Source of the DNA: Aestuariivirga litoralis
GTDB taxonomy: Bacteria > Pseudomonadota > Alphaproteobacteria > Rhizobiales > Aestuariivirgaceae
Length of the DNA: 64,000 nt
Direction of reading: 5' to 3'
NCBI RefSeq assembly: GCF_003234965.1
Contig: NZ_QKVK01000001.1
Coordinates: forward strand, 496,001 to 560,000
Both the position numbers and the translations under genes were made by a program. Shown here piece by piece: positions 51,693 through 63,573 of this stretch (its first letter is position 1; the number at the start of each line of letters is the position of its first letter). The notes below the pieces were generated by a model, which saw only the letters and a program-made list of their open reading frames with translations, was not told the origin of the DNA and did not search any database.

Positions 51693-53506
51693 CACACAGC
51701 CTCGAAAATCGATGCGCCCTGGTCGGCGCGGCCCGCGTTGCGGCGGAACATCTGGAACAGCTCGCGGCCGGTGCCCACCTCATTGGCGGCGAGATCGGCC
51801 TTGACCGCCTCGCGCGCCGAGAGATCGGCCAGCACCTCGAGCGTGCCTTGATCGGCATCGAGGCGGATCATGTCGCCATCGCGGATCTTGGCGATCGGCC
51901 CGCCATCGGCAGCTTCCGGCGTCAGGTGAATGGCAGCCGGCACCTTGCCGGATGCGCCCGACATGCGGCCATCGGTGACGAGCGCCACCTTGAGGCCACG
52001 CTCCTGCAGCACGGCGAGCGGCGGGGTGAGGCGGTGGAGCTCCGGCATGCCATTGGCCTTCGGCCCCTGGAAGCGCACCACCGCCACGACGTCGCGGTTG
52101 AGCTCGCCCGCCTTGAAGGCCGCCTGCAGCTCCTCCTGCGAGTGGAACACTTTCGCCGGCGCCTCGATCACATGGCGGTCCGCCGGGATCGACGAGGTCT
52201 TGATGACCGAGAGCCCGAGATTGCCGGAAAGCACGTTGAGGCCGCCCGTCGGCTGGAAGGGATCGCGCGCGCCGCGCAGCACCTTCTCATCCGCACTCTT
52301 GTGAACAGCATCGGCATAGATGAGCTCGCCATCCGCGCCGAGCTTCGCTTCCCTGGTATAGCCCGAAAGCCCGGTGCCCATGATGGTCTGCACGTCCTCG
52401 TGCAGCAGGCCCGCGCCCAGCAGTTCGCGGATCAGGAAGCCCATGCCGCCTGCCGCATTGAAGTGGTTCACATCTGCCTTGCCGTTCGGGTAGACGCGCG
52501 CCATCAGCGGCACGGCCTGCGAAAGCTCGGCGAGGTCTTCCCAGGTGAGCGCGATGCCCGCGGCGGCCGCCATGGCGATCAGGTGCATGGTGTGGTTGGT
52601 CGAACCGCCGGTGGCGAGCAAGCCCACGACGCCATTCACCACCGCCTTCTCGTCATAGATGCGGCCGATCGGCTGGTAGTCGTTGCCGAGTGCGGTGATG
52701 GAGAGGGCGCGCCTGGCACTCTCACGCGTGATTGCATCGCGCAACGGCGTATTGGGGTTGACGAAGGTCGAGCCCGGCAGATGCAGCCCCATGATCTCCA
52801 TCAGCATCTGGTTGGAATTCGCCGTGCCGTAGAAGGTGCAGGTGCCGGGGCCGTGATAGGACAGGGCCTCGGCTTCGAGCAGCTGGTCGCGGCCCACCTT
52901 TCCTTCCGCATAGAGCTGGCGGATCTTGGCCTTCTCGTCATTGGGAAGCCCGCTGGTCATCGGGCCGGCGGGGATGAACACAGCGGGTAGATGCCCGAAC
53001 GACAGGGCGCCGATGATGAGCCCCGGCACGATCTTGTCGCAGACACCGAGATAGACCGCCGCATCGAACATCTGGTGCGAGAGCGCCACCGCCGTCGACA
53101 GCGCGATCACGTCGCGCGAGAACAGCGAGAGCTCCATGCCGGTCTCGCCCTGGGTCACGCCATCGCACATGGCGGGAACGCCACCAGCCACCTGCGCGGT
53201 GCCGCCCACCGCACGCGCCGCCTCGCGGATCATGGCGGGATAGGTCTCGAAGGGCTGGTGCGCCGAGAGCATGTCGTTATAGGCGGTGACGATGGCGAGG
53301 TTCGGCGCATTGCCATTGCGCAGCGCGTTCTTGTCATGCGGCCCGCAGGCGGCGAAGCCATGCGCGATGTTGGCGCAGCCCAGCGCCTTGCGCTTGGGGC
53401 TCAGCGCGATGGCGGCGTCGATCTTGTCGAGGTAGCGGCGGCGCGGGGCGCGGCTGCGCGCGATGATGTTTTCGGTGACGGCGGAAATCGTCTCGTTCAC
53501 GGCCAT
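51692..53506 (-). CDS. edd: 6-phosphogluconate dehydratase
   Basis: This [4Fe-4S] dehydratase converts 6-phosphogluconate to KDPG. The 604-residue protein belongs to the IlvD/Edd family. The cluster cysteines are in MCDGVTQGE (about residue 113), GVCDKIVPG (about 155) and [13 protein letters not shown] (about 222). [17 protein letters not shown] near the N-terminus and [17 protein letters not shown] at the C-terminus are Edd-specific. It sits between pgl (10-base gap) and eda (one-base overlap). Confidence 0.96.
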   Translation of the reverse strand: MAVNETISAVTENIIARSRAPRRRYLDKIDAAIALSPKRKALGCANIAHGFAACGPHDKNALRNGNAPNLAIVTAYNDMLSAHQPFETYPAMIREAARAVGGTAQVAGGVPAMCDGVTQGETGMELSLFSRDVIALSTAVALSHQMFDAAVYLGVCDKIVPGLIIGALSFGHLPAVFIPAGPMTSGLPNDEKAKIRQLYAEGKVGRDQLLEAEALSYHGPGTCTFYGTANSNQMLMEIMGLHLPGSTFVNPNTPLRDAITRESARRALSITALGNDYQPIGRIYDEKAVVNGVVGLLATGGSTNHTMHLIAMAAAAGIALTWEDLAELSQAVPLMARVYPNGKADVNHFNAAGGMGFLIRELLGAGLLHEDVQTIMGTGLSGYTREAKLGADGELIYADAVHKSADEKVLRGARDPFQPTGGLNVLSGNLGLSVIKTSSIPADRHVIEAPAKVFHSQEELQAAFKAGELNRDVVAVVRFQGPKANGMPELHRLTPPLAVLQERGLKVALVTDGRMSGASGKVPAAIHLTPEAADGGPIAKIRDGDMIRLDADQGTLEVLADLSAREAVKADLAANEVGTGRELFQMFRRNAGRADQGASIFEAV

Positions 53507-53516
53507 GGCTTCACCT

Positions 53517-54173
53517 CTATGGGCACCAGTAGAGCGTCACGGGTGCGGCACTGCGCAGCACCGCGCGCACCGGCATGTCTTCCTCGGGGCCTTCGCCCAG
53601 AGCCTTGGTCAGCACCTGCTTCTTCTCGGCGCCTTCGATGTGAAGCGCAAGGCGGCCCGCGGATTCGAGCACCGGTAGCGTGAAGGTGAGGCGTGGCTCG
53701 CCCGCACCGGGCGCCGAAATGGCGATGAGGCGCTTGGGCGTTTCGCCGTCAATGGCTTCCGCCAGCGTATCGCCGCCGGGGAAGAACGATGCCGTGTGCC
53801 CGTCATTGCCCATGCCCAGCACGGCGACGTCGAAGCCGGGAAGCTTCGCGGCATCCGGATTGTCGACCAGCGGCACGAAGCGCGCGGCGGCGGCCTTGTT
53901 CTGCAACAGGTGCTGGCGCACGAGCCGGGCGTTGGAGCGTTCGGAGCTTTCCGGCACCTGGCGCTCGTCGACCAGCGTCACCGAGACCCTGCTCCACGGA
54001 ATGTCGGCCTGCGACAGCTTCTCGAAGAACAGCTTCGGCGTGGTGCCGCCGGAAACGGCGAGCGTCGCCTTGCCCTTGGCCTCGATGGCGCGGGCGAGCT
54101 CGTCGCCCACGTCACGCGCCAGACCCTCGGCCAGCGCCTCGCGGGCCTCGAAGATGCGTTCGGCTTCAATCAA
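53517..54173 (-). CDS. pgl: 6-phosphogluconolactonase
   Basis: This enzyme hydrolyses 6-phosphogluconolactone from Zwf. The 218-residue DevB-type protein has the motifs [33 protein letters not shown] and [16 protein letters not shown]. The start is TTG 54173, overlapping the zwf stop by 8 bases. A weak start with overlap suggests translation depends on coupling to zwf. Confidence 0.93.
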   Translation of the reverse strand: MIEAERIFEAREALAEGLARDVGDELARAIEAKGKATLAVSGGTTPKLFFEKLSQADIPWSRVSVTLVDERQVPESSERSNARLVRQHLLQNKAAAARFVPLVDNPDAAKLPGFDVAVLGMGNDGHTASFFPGGDTLAEAIDGETPKRLIAISAPGAGEPRLTFTLPVLESAGRLALHIEGAEKKQVLTKALGEGPEEDMPVRAVLRSAAPVTLYWCP

Positions 54174-55650
54174 TGTCCTGGTCCTCGTACCATGTGCGGC
54201 CGTCGCGTTCGATCAGCGCCACGGCGGAAGATGGGCCCCATGTGCCCGCGGTATATTGCTTCGGGAGTTCCGAAGAGGCGGCCCACGCATCGAGCACCGG
54301 GTCGATCCAGCCCCAGGCCGCTTCCACCTCGTCGCGGCGCATGAACAGCGCCTGGTTGCCGCGCACCACGTCCATGATGAGCCGCTCATAGGCATCCGGA
54401 TTGCGCACGTTGAAGGCATCCGCGAAGCTCATGTCGAGCGGCACGTTGGAGAGCCGCATGCCGCCGGGGCCCGGGTCCTTGATCATCAGCCATAGCTTCA
54501 CGCCCTCGTCGGGCTGGAGCCTGATGACGAGGCGGTTGGGCGCGATCGGCCCCGCCTGCCCGTCAAACACCGAATGCGGAATCGGCTTGAAGGTGACCAC
54601 GATCTCGGAGACGCGCGAGGGCAGCCGCTTGCCGGTGCGGAGATAGAAGGGAACACCCGCCCAGCGCCAGTTGTTGATCTCGGCCTTGAGCGCCACGAAG
54701 GTCTCGGTCTTCGACGTCGCGGAGCCCAGCTCCTCGAGATAGCCCTTCACAGCCCCGCCATTCGCAGCACCGGCGCGATACTGCCCGCGCACGGTGACGT
54801 TGGGCACGGCCTCGGCGGTAATCGGCTTCAGCGACTTCAGCACCTTGAGCTTCTCGTCGCGCAGCGCATCGGCCTGGGTCGAGGTCGGCGGCTCCATCGC
54901 CACCAGACACAACAGCTGCAGCATGTGGTTCTGCACCATGTCCCTGAGCGCGCCCGCGGTGTCGTAGTAGCCCGCGCGGCCCTCGACGCCCAGCGTCTCC
55001 GCCACCGTGATCTGCACATGGTCGATGTGGCCCGAGTTCCACACGGGCTCGAACAGGGCATTGGCGAAGCGCAGCGCCATCAGGTTCTGCACCGTCTCCT
55101 TCCCGAGATAATGGTCGATGCGGTAGATCTGCGGTTCCTTGAACACCTTGCCGATGGACTCGTTCAGCGCATGCGCCGAGGCGCCGGACTTGCCGAGCGG
55201 CTTCTCGATCACCACGCGGGTCTGCGGCGTGACGAGGTGATAGGCGCCCAAGCGGTCGCAGATCGGGCCGAACAGGTCCGGCCCCACCGCAAGGTAGAAC
55301 ACCCGGATGCGATGAGATTCGGGCTTCAGCAGCTTGCCGAGCTCGGCCCAGCCTGCATCCTGCGCGGCATCCGCCGTCACATAGCTCACGCGCTCGAGGA
55401 AGCGGGCCATCACGTCGGCCGGGCGGTCGGCCTCCGGCACGTGGTCTTCGATCGCCTTTCTGGCAAAGGCCTGGAACGCCTCGTTCGTCAGGCTGCGGCG
55501 CGAGCAGCCGATGATGCGCGAGCCCGGCGGGATCTGGCCCTGCAGGTCGCGGTGGAACAGCGCGGGCAGCAGCTTGCGCTGGGACAGGTCGCCCGTGGCG
55601 CCGAAGACCACGAGGTCGAACAGCTCCACCGGGATGATGCGCGGGGTCAT
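54166..55650 (-). CDS. zwf: Glucose-6-phosphate 1-dehydrogenase
   Basis: This is the first enzyme of the operon, oxidising glucose-6-phosphate with NADP+ or NAD+. The 494-residue protein has the nucleotide motif [16 protein letters not shown], the substrate motif [14 protein letters not shown] (near residue 177) and EKPLGKSG. The ATG at 55650 begins the conserved N-terminus; 13 upstream codons are non-conserved. A 157-base region divides it from the divergent fructokinase gene and must hold both promoters. No regulator gene of the HexR type is adjacent. Confidence 0.95.
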   Translation of the reverse strand: MTPRIIPVELFDLVVFGATGDLSQRKLLPALFHRDLQGQIPPGSRIIGCSRRSLTNEAFQAFARKAIEDHVPEADRPADVMARFLERVSYVTADAAQDAGWAELGKLLKPESHRIRVFYLAVGPDLFGPICDRLGAYHLVTPQTRVVIEKPLGKSGASAHALNESIGKVFKEPQIYRIDHYLGKETVQNLMALRFANALFEPVWNSGHIDHVQITVAETLGVEGRAGYYDTAGALRDMVQNHMLQLLCLVAMEPPTSTQADALRDEKLKVLKSLKPITAEAVPNVTVRGQYRAGAANGGAVKGYLEELGSATSKTETFVALKAEINNWRWAGVPFYLRTGKRLPSRVSEIVVTFKPIPHSVFDGQAGPIAPNRLVIRLQPDEGVKLWLMIKDPGPGGMRLSNVPLDMSFADAFNVRNPDAYERLIMDVVRGNQALFMRRDEVEAAWGWIDPVLDAWAASSELPKQYTAGTWGPSSAVALIERDGRTWYEDQDID

Positions 55651-55807
55651 ATTATGTCTTTCAACCGACTTTTGATGTGCGCCACTCAAATAGCGGCTTT
55701 CGATTACGAGTCAATGAAGGCGGCAATACGTCAGGGCAGGTGATTTATTGCAATCCTCACTGAAATGGCCCATGATTGCTTAAAAATCAGCAGTTTGGGA
55801 GGACGGC

Positions 55808-56731
55808 ATGATCCTGTGTTGCGGCGAGGCCCTGATCGATTTTCTGCCTAGAAAAACGGCAGATGGTGCTCCTGCCTATGAACCGGTCTGCGGCGGCTCG
55901 GTCTATAACACCGCCATCGCCCTGGGCCGCCTCGGTGTGCCGGTCGGCCTGTTCACCGGTCTGTCGACCGACTTCTTCGGCGACATGCTCCGCGACGGCC
56001 TCAAGGCCTCCAAGGTCAGCCTGTCCTTCATCAAGGACTGGGACAGGCCCTCGACGCTGGCCTTCGTCAAGCTCACCAAGGGCCACGCCCGCTACTCCTT
56101 CTTCGACGACAATTCGGCCGGCCGCATGCTGACGAGGCGCGACCTGCCGAAGCTCGACAAGAAGGTCCAGGCGCTGCATTTCGGCTCGATAAGCCTGATC
56201 CCGGAGCCCGGCGGCGAGACCCTCGAACAGCTGATGAAGCGCGAGTCCAAGGCCCGCGTCATCTGCCTCGACCCCAACATCCGCCCCGGCATGATCAGGG
56301 ACCGCAGGAAGCACATGGCGCGCCTCACCCGCATGATCGCCATGGCCGACATCGTGAAGGTGTCGGACGAGGACGTGGCCTGGATGACCGGCAAGGATGA
56401 CGCCGCAGCGGCGGCGAAGAAGTGGCTGAAGCTGGGCGCCAAGCTGGTCGTCGTCACCCGCGGCGCCAGGGGCGTCGAGGCCTTCACCGCGCAGGGCTTC
56501 ATGAGCATGGCGGCCCAGAAGGTGAAGGTCGCCGACACGGTCGGGGCAGGGGACACCTTCACCGCCGGCCTCCTCACCGCACTCCGCGCCATGAAACTGC
56601 TCGACAAGACGAAGCTCTCCGCACTCGAGGCCGAGGACCTTGCCCTGGCGCTCGGCTTCGCCGCCAAGGCCGCGTCGATCACCTGCTCCAGGCCCGGCGC
56701 CAACCCGCCCTGGGCGCGGGAGATGGTGTAA
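55808..56731 (+). CDS. PfkB-family carbohydrate kinase, probably fructokinase
   Basis: This ribokinase-fold enzyme of 307 residues has N-terminal ILCCGEALIDFLP, the GG motif CGGSVYNTAIALGRLG and the catalytic signature DTVGAGDTFTAGLL with its Asp base. The CGEALIDF start and VSDEDVAWMTG are typical of fructokinases. It would feed fructose-6-phosphate, then glucose-6-phosphate, into the divergent zwf operon. GGGAGG lies 6 bases upstream of ATG 55808. A double-hairpin repeat follows 40 bases after the stop. Confidence 0.87.
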   Translation: MILCCGEALIDFLPRKTADGAPAYEPVCGGSVYNTAIALGRLGVPVGLFTGLSTDFFGDMLRDGLKASKVSLSFIKDWDRPSTLAFVKLTKGHARYSFFDDNSAGRMLTRRDLPKLDKKVQALHFGSISLIPEPGGETLEQLMKRESKARVICLDPNIRPGMIRDRRKHMARLTRMIAMADIVKVSDEDVAWMTGKDDAAAAAKKWLKLGAKLVVVTRGARGVEAFTAQGFMSMAAQKVKVADTVGAGDTFTAGLLTALRAMKLLDKTKLSALEAEDLALALGFAAKAASITCSRPGANPPWAREMV

Positions 56732-56770
56732 AGAGCCAATCACCTTCCCCCCTCTTCCCATATCGTCCTC

Positions 56771-56845
56771 ATCATCGCCGGGCTTGTCCCGGCGATCCTT
56801 TCTTGCGGCCACCAAAAGGATGCCCGGGACAAGCCCGGGCATGAT
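56771..56845. repeat. Double-hairpin intergenic repeat, copy E
   Basis: Arm 1 is ATCGCCGGG...CCCGGCGAT and arm 2 is ATGCCCGGG...CCCGGGCAT. The centre ATCCTTTCTTGCGGCCACC is copy B's centre reversed. It lies between fructokinase and hrpB on the same strand. Confidence 0.88.
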
Positions 56846-56942
56846 GAAGCAGAGAGGACAGGGAGTGAGGCAGGAAGACGTATGCACACATCTCATCAGC
56901 CTCCCTTGACATTCCCCGCCGCCCCGCCGAGGTGATCCCCCA

Positions 56943-59375
56943 ATGGATTTCCCCGTCGACCAGATCATCCCGCAGCTTTCCGACGCCCTCGCCAGGGGCC
57001 CCGCGGCCCTCCTCGTCGCCGAGCCGGGGGCGGGCAAGACCACGCGCGTTCCCCTGAAGCTCGTCGATGCACCCTGGCTCAAGGGCCAGAAGATCGTCAT
57101 GCTCGAACCGCGGCGCCTCGCGGCGCGCAATGCCGCGCATCGCATGGCGGAGACGCTGGGCGAGGCGGTGGGCGAGACCGTGGGCTACACCGTCCGCCTC
57201 GAACGCCGCGTCTCGGCGAAAACCCGCATCGAGGTCGTCACCGAGGGCATCCTCACCCGGAGGCTTCAGCAGGACCCGGAACTCGCCGGCACCGGCCTCG
57301 TCATCTTCGACGAATTCCACGAACGCTCGCTCGATGCCGATCTCGGCCTCGCCCTCACCCTCGACATCCAGCGCGGGCTTCGCGACGACCTCAAGATCCT
57401 CGTCATGTCGGCCACACTCGATGCCGCGCGCGTCGCGGCACATCTCGGCAATGCGCCCGTCATCGATGCGCCGGGCCGCGTCTTCCCGGTCGAGACGCGC
57501 CACCTCGACAAGGCCCAGCGCCAGACCATCTCGGCCGATGCCGTGCGTGCCGTTCACCGCGCGCTGGACGAGACGGACAAGTCCATCCTCGTCTTCCTCC
57601 CCGGCGAGGCCGAGATCCGCCGCACCGAGGAAGCGCTCAACACCTCCGGCCTGCCGAGGAACACCGTGGTCCGCCCGCTCTACGGCGCCATGAGCTTTGC
57701 CGAGCAGGACGCGGCGATCCGGCCCTCACCGCCGGGCGAGCGCAAGGTGGTGCTGGCCACCACAATCGCCGAGACGAGCCTCACCATCGACGGCATCGGC
57801 GCCGTCATCGACTGCGGCTTCAAGCGCGTGCCGCGCTTCGACCCCGCCTCCGGCATGACGGCGCTCGAGACCGTGCGCGTGTCGATGGCCAGCGCCGACC
57901 AGCGCCGCGGCCGTGCCGGACGGCTCGGCCCCGGCATCGGCTATCGCCTCTGGCCCGAAGCGGAATCGCGCGCGCTGAAGCCCCATGACGAGCCGGAGAT
58001 CTTCGTCGCCGACTTGGCCCCCCTCGTGCTGGAACTCGCCGCCTGGGGCGTCACCGATCCAAAATCGCTGCCCTGGCTCGATCCGCCGCCCGCGGCTCCA
58101 TTCGCCCAGGCTCAGGACCTGCTGCGGCGCCTCGAAGCGCTCGATCACGACAACAAGATCACCGCCATGGGCAAGCAGATGGTGCGCCTGCCGCTGCACC
58201 CGCGACTTGCTCACATGGTGGTGAAGGGCAACAGCGCGCTCGCCGCCGACCTCGCCGCCATGCTGTCCGAACGCGATGGCCTGCCGCGCGATGCGGGTGT
58301 CGACATCACCTCGCGCCTGTCGCATCTCCGCGGCGGCGCACGCGACCGCATCCGCCAGTCGGCGAAACAGATCCGCCAGATCGCCGGCATCAAGGATGAG
58401 GAAAGCGACGTCAGCGCCGGCGTGCTGATCTCCTATGCCTTCCCGGACCGCATTGCCCAGCGCCGCGGCGGCGACCGGCGCTATCGGCTCTCCGGCGGCG
58501 GCGGTGCGGTGCTGCCGGAGCATGACGCGCTGGTGACGCAGGATTTCCTCGCGGTGGCAACAACCGACGGCGCCTCTGGTGACCAGAAGATCTTCCTCGC
58601 GGCACCCCTGTCGCTGAAGGAGATCGAGGAGCACTTCCGGGACCAGATCGAAGCCCGCGACGGCGTCTTCTGGGACAGCCGCACCAAGGCGGTGAGCGCG
58701 TCGAAGTCGCGCCGTCTCGGCCAGTTGGTGCTGGAGGAGAAGCCCTCCGCCAACGCCGACCCCACACTGATCGCCGAGGCGATGACCGAGGGCGTGCGCG
58801 ACATGGGCCTCGCCGCGCTGCCCTGGACCGATGGCGCCAGGATCCTCCGGGCGCGGGCCATGTTTCTCCGCCGCCTCTATCCGGAGGAGGGCTGGCCCGA
58901 CCTCTCGGATGAGGCCCTGCTTGCGAGCCTCGCCGACTGGCTCACCCCGTATCTCGCCGGCATCAGCCGCAGGGCCCATCTCGACCGCCTCGACATGCAC
59001 CAGATCATCCAGTCGCTGATCCCGCATGAACTGGCCCGCAAGTTGGACCGCCTCGCGCCTGTGCGCATCGAGGTGCCCTCGGGTGCCGACGTCCGCATCG
59101 ACTACGAGACCGAGGGCGACCCCGTGCTGCGCGTGAGGCTGCAGGAAATGTTCGGCCTCGCCCGAACCCCCGCCATCGCCGAAGGCCGCAGCCCCTTGCG
59201 TATCGAGCTCCTCTCACCGGCAGGCCGCCCCCTCGCCGTCACCCAGTCACTCGAAACCTTCTGGACCAACGGCTATCCGAGTGTCCGCTCCGACATGCGC
59301 GGAAGATACCCGAAGCACGCCTGGCCGGAGGACCCGCTCAACGCCGCGCCGGTGAAGCCGCGGCGGCTGAGGTAG
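56943..59375 (+). CDS. hrpB: ATP-dependent RNA helicase HrpB
   Basis: This DEAH/RHA-type helicase of 810 residues has Walker A AEPGAGKTT near residue 25, DEFHERSLD near 122, motif III MSATLDAARVAAHLG, motif V TTIAETSLTIDGI and motif VI QRRGRAGR. The HA2 domain follows, then the HrpB-specific C-terminal domain ending near SYPSVRSDMRGRYPKHAWPE. Its RNA target is not established. A 211-base gap with repeat E separates it from the fructokinase gene, so its own promoter is likely. Confidence 0.95.
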   Translation: MDFPVDQIIPQLSDALARGPAALLVAEPGAGKTTRVPLKLVDAPWLKGQKIVMLEPRRLAARNAAHRMAETLGEAVGETVGYTVRLERRVSAKTRIEVVTEGILTRRLQQDPELAGTGLVIFDEFHERSLDADLGLALTLDIQRGLRDDLKILVMSATLDAARVAAHLGNAPVIDAPGRVFPVETRHLDKAQRQTISADAVRAVHRALDETDKSILVFLPGEAEIRRTEEALNTSGLPRNTVVRPLYGAMSFAEQDAAIRPSPPGERKVVLATTIAETSLTIDGIGAVIDCGFKRVPRFDPASGMTALETVRVSMASADQRRGRAGRLGPGIGYRLWPEAESRALKPHDEPEIFVADLAPLVLELAAWGVTDPKSLPWLDPPPAAPFAQAQDLLRRLEALDHDNKITAMGKQMVRLPLHPRLAHMVVKGNSALAADLAAMLSERDGLPRDAGVDITSRLSHLRGGARDRIRQSAKQIRQIAGIKDEESDVSAGVLISYAFPDRIAQRRGGDRRYRLSGGGGAVLPEHDALVTQDFLAVATTDGASGDQKIFLAAPLSLKEIEEHFRDQIEARDGVFWDSRTKAVSASKSRRLGQLVLEEKPSANADPTLIAEAMTEGVRDMGLAALPWTDGARILRARAMFLRRLYPEEGWPDLSDEALLASLADWLTPYLAGISRRAHLDRLDMHQIIQSLIPHELARKLDRLAPVRIEVPSGADVRIDYETEGDPVLRVRLQEMFGLARTPAIAEGRSPLRIELLSPAGRPLAVTQSLETFWTNGYPSVRSDMRGRYPKHAWPEDPLNAAPVKPRRLR

Positions 59376-59417
59376 AATCTCCCTCTCGGATGGCGTCATC
59401 CCGGCGCCATGTGCGCC

Positions 59418-60151
59418 CTAGTCCTTCGCGCCCTTCAGCACGTCGACATATTTCGCAATGGCCACGGCGGTGGGCGAAAAGAGCTGGCGGTAATAGAGCA
59501 GCGCCGTGATGGCGAGCGTCGCGGCGATGCAGACCCAGGGGCCGGCGAAGAGGAACATGGCGGCCACGGCATAGTAATAGCCGCGGATGCCGGTGTTGAT
59601 GGAGCGCACCGCCTCGGTGAGCACCACGGCGGATTGTTCGCCCATCACGCGGGCCTGCGGCGTATCGGCCTTCGAGGCCTGCAGGCCCCCGAGCATTGCG
59701 AAGGTATAGGCCATCTTGCGCAGCGCATAGGTGAAGGAGAAGAAGCACTGGGCAAGAATGGCCGTAAGAAGGAAGACGCAGAGCGTGAACAGCTCGAGCG
59801 GCATGCTGTGATCGACGAAGGCAAGGCCACGCGTCAGCAGATAGACGCTGTTGACGTTGGCGAGCGCGCCGACGAGGCCCGCCAGCACGAGAAGCGTGCC
59901 GGAGCCGAAGTAGGAAATCGAATTGGAGATGTGCCCGAGCATGATCGCATCGAAGACGCGGTGCTCGCGCTCGGCGCCCTGGTGCACCTCGAACCACCGC
60001 AGCCGCACGGCATGCAGCTGTGAATTGAGCGAGCCGCGGCCAAGAAGCCCGAGGATGGGCGTGTAGAATCCCCACAAGGCGAGGACGAGCACGATGGCCG
60101 CCGCGTGGGCGAGACCGAAGCCCGAGGGCAGGTACTGGGCGGCCAGCGCTG

Positions 60152-60155
<4 letters not shown>
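59418..60155 (-). CDS. DUF599 inner-membrane protein
   Basis: The 245-residue protein has four predicted membrane helices and the DUF599 motifs RLRWFEVHQG near residue 50, DAIMLGHISNSISYF and RSINTGIRGYYYAVA. Function of the family is unknown. Its ATG overlaps the prfC stop by four bases (ATGA), so the two form an operon. A fragment GTCATCCCGGCG near 59391 resembles the second repeat family. Confidence 0.86.
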
Positions 60156-61735
<1,580 letters not shown>

Positions 61736-61844
61736 TTGAAACCTGAAAAATGAAGGGTGACGGGCTTCCTAGACGGCTTTTGTGGGCTGGTAAAGCTTGC
61801 CGAAAAGCGGCTTCCGTGGCAGTTGAGGGACCGGGGGAAAAGCC

Positions 61845-62792
61845 ATGACGGAACTGGCACTTGTCGGCGATATCGGAGGCACCAATTCGCGCTTCGGGCT
61901 GGTTGAGCCCGGGACGACGCGGGTGGCTGAGGTCGCCGTCCAGAAGAACGACAATTTCGCTTCGCTGGAAGACTCGATCGCGGCCTATGTGAAGGCCAAG
62001 GGCGTTTCGCAGCTGGCGGGTGCGGCCATCGCGGTGGCAGGCCCGGTCGAGGGCGAGGTAGTGCACCTCACCAACCGCAACTGGAGCTTCACGCGGGAGT
62101 CGCTGCGCAGGGCCGCGGATGCCCGCCAGTTCCGCCTGCTCAATGATTTCGAGGCGCTCGCCTTGGCGCTCCCCCATCTCGATGGCGAGGACGTCGTCCA
62201 GATCGGCGGCGAGCTGCCGCAGAAGCCCTCCGTGAAGATCGTGCTCGGCCCCGGCACCGGGCTCGGCATGGCAACGCTGGCGCCGCTGCCGCTGGGCGGC
62301 TGGATGGCACTGCCGGGCGAGGTGGGGCACATCACGCTCCCCGTCGTCACGCAAGCCGAGTTCGACTGGCGCGACAGGATGTCCAAGCCCGGCGTTCTCT
62401 TCGAGGCGGAAGATGCGATCACCGGCGGAGGCCTCCTGCGCATGTATCGCGCGGTGGCGGAAAGGCCGACCCTTGAGACGCCCGAGGCCGTGCTGCAGGC
62501 GGCCCTTGCCGGGGCTGACCCGGCGGCGGTGAAGACGCTGGACCAGTTCATCGTGTGGCTCGCCCGCGTGGCGGGCGATGCCGCCATGACCATGCAGGCC
62601 AAGGGCGGCGTCTATCTCGCGGGCGGCATCGCGCCCTCCATCGTGAACAAGTTGAAATCCGGGCCCTTCAGGTCCATCTTCGAGGAGAAGGGGCGGCTTG
62701 CCTTCGTGATGAAGCCGATCCCCGTCTACGTGATCGTCGACAAGTTTCCCGCGTTCAAAGGATGTGCCGCCGCAATAGCCGACATGAGGTGA
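61845..62792 (+). CDS. glk: Glucokinase
   Basis: This ATP-dependent glucokinase of 315 residues phosphorylates glucose to glucose-6-phosphate for the Entner-Doudoroff route. It has the phosphate-1 motif LVGDIGGTNSRFGLV, the sugar motif LLNDFEALALALPHL with its Asp, GPGTGLGMATL (adenosine region) and GEVGHITLP. VYLAGGIAPSIVN near the C-terminus matches bacterial Glk group A. It is followed 4 bases later by the nicotinamidase gene. Confidence 0.93.
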   Translation: MTELALVGDIGGTNSRFGLVEPGTTRVAEVAVQKNDNFASLEDSIAAYVKAKGVSQLAGAAIAVAGPVEGEVVHLTNRNWSFTRESLRRAADARQFRLLNDFEALALALPHLDGEDVVQIGGELPQKPSVKIVLGPGTGLGMATLAPLPLGGWMALPGEVGHITLPVVTQAEFDWRDRMSKPGVLFEAEDAITGGGLLRMYRAVAERPTLETPEAVLQAALAGADPAAVKTLDQFIVWLARVAGDAAMTMQAKGGVYLAGGIAPSIVNKLKSGPFRSIFEEKGRLAFVMKPIPVYVIVDKFPAFKGCAAAIADMR

Positions 62793-62796
62793 AGCC

Positions 62797-63399
62797 ATGT
62801 GGAAGGATACCGACGTTCTCCTCGTCATCGACGTCCAGAACGACTTTTGCCCCGGTGGCAAGCTCGCCGTGCCCGGCGGCGACGAGGTGGTGCCGCTCAT
62901 CAACCGCATCGCCCATGGCTTCAGGCACGTCATCCTGACGCAGGACTGGCACCCGGCCGAGCACAAGTCCTTCGCCGCCCAGCACCCGGCCAAGAACCCC
63001 TTCGAGATCGCCATGATGCACTACGGCCACCAGACGCTGTGGCCCGACCACTGCGTGCAGGGCACGCATGGCGCGGAGTTCCACAAGGACCTCCACGTCA
63101 ATGCCGAGCTCATCCTGCGCAAGGGCTTCAGGGAAGAGATCGACAGCTACTCCGCCTTCTTCGAGAACGACCGCACGACGCCCACGGGGCTGGGCGGTTA
63201 TCTCAGGGAGCGCGGCTTCGAGAAGGTGGTCTGTGTCGGCCTCGCCTTCGATTACTGCGTGCGCTTCTCGGCCGAGGACGCGCGGCGCCTGGGCTTCGAG
63301 ACCGAGGTGATCGAGGCGGCCTGCCGCTCGATCGACCTTGACGGCTCCGCCGCGGCGGCGCGCCAGAGCTTCCAGGAGCACGGGATCGCGCTGGCCTAG
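62797..63399 (+). CDS. pncA: Nicotinamidase / pyrazinamidase
   Basis: This isochorismatase-fold amidase of 200 residues converts nicotinamide to nicotinate for NAD salvage. The catalytic triad is Asp in VIDVQNDFCPGG, Lys in ILRKGF and Cys in GLAFDYCVRF. Metal ligands lie in TQDWHPAEHKSF. The start codon is 4 bases after the glk stop, so it is in the same operon. Repeat F begins 14 bases after the stop. Confidence 0.94.
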   Translation: MWKDTDVLLVIDVQNDFCPGGKLAVPGGDEVVPLINRIAHGFRHVILTQDWHPAEHKSFAAQHPAKNPFEIAMMHYGHQTLWPDHCVQGTHGAEFHKDLHVNAELILRKGFREEIDSYSAFFENDRTTPTGLGGYLRERGFEKVVCVGLAFDYCVRFSAEDARRLGFETEVIEAACRSIDLDGSAAAARQSFQEHGIALA

Positions 63400-63412
63400 C
63401 ACCTTCTTCTTC

Positions 63413-63486
63413 ATCATGCCCGGGCGTGTCCCGGGCAACCTCTTTGGCGCCCCCGAACGGATCGCCGGGACAAGCCCGGCGATGAT
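63413..63486. repeat. Double-hairpin intergenic repeat, copy F
   Basis: Arm 1 is ATGCCCGGG...CCCGGGCAA and arm 2 is ATCGCCGGG...CCCGGCGAT. The central stem is weaker here (AACCTCTTTGGCG...CGAACGGAT). It lies between pncA and the next transporter gene on the same strand. Confidence 0.85.
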
Positions 63487-63573
63487 GAAGATATGGAGCT
63501 TCATGCGCCCTGCGCAGGGCCCCACCCTGCCATAAGGGATGCGCGTGACACCGCATCGCGCTAAGCCGCCTCC

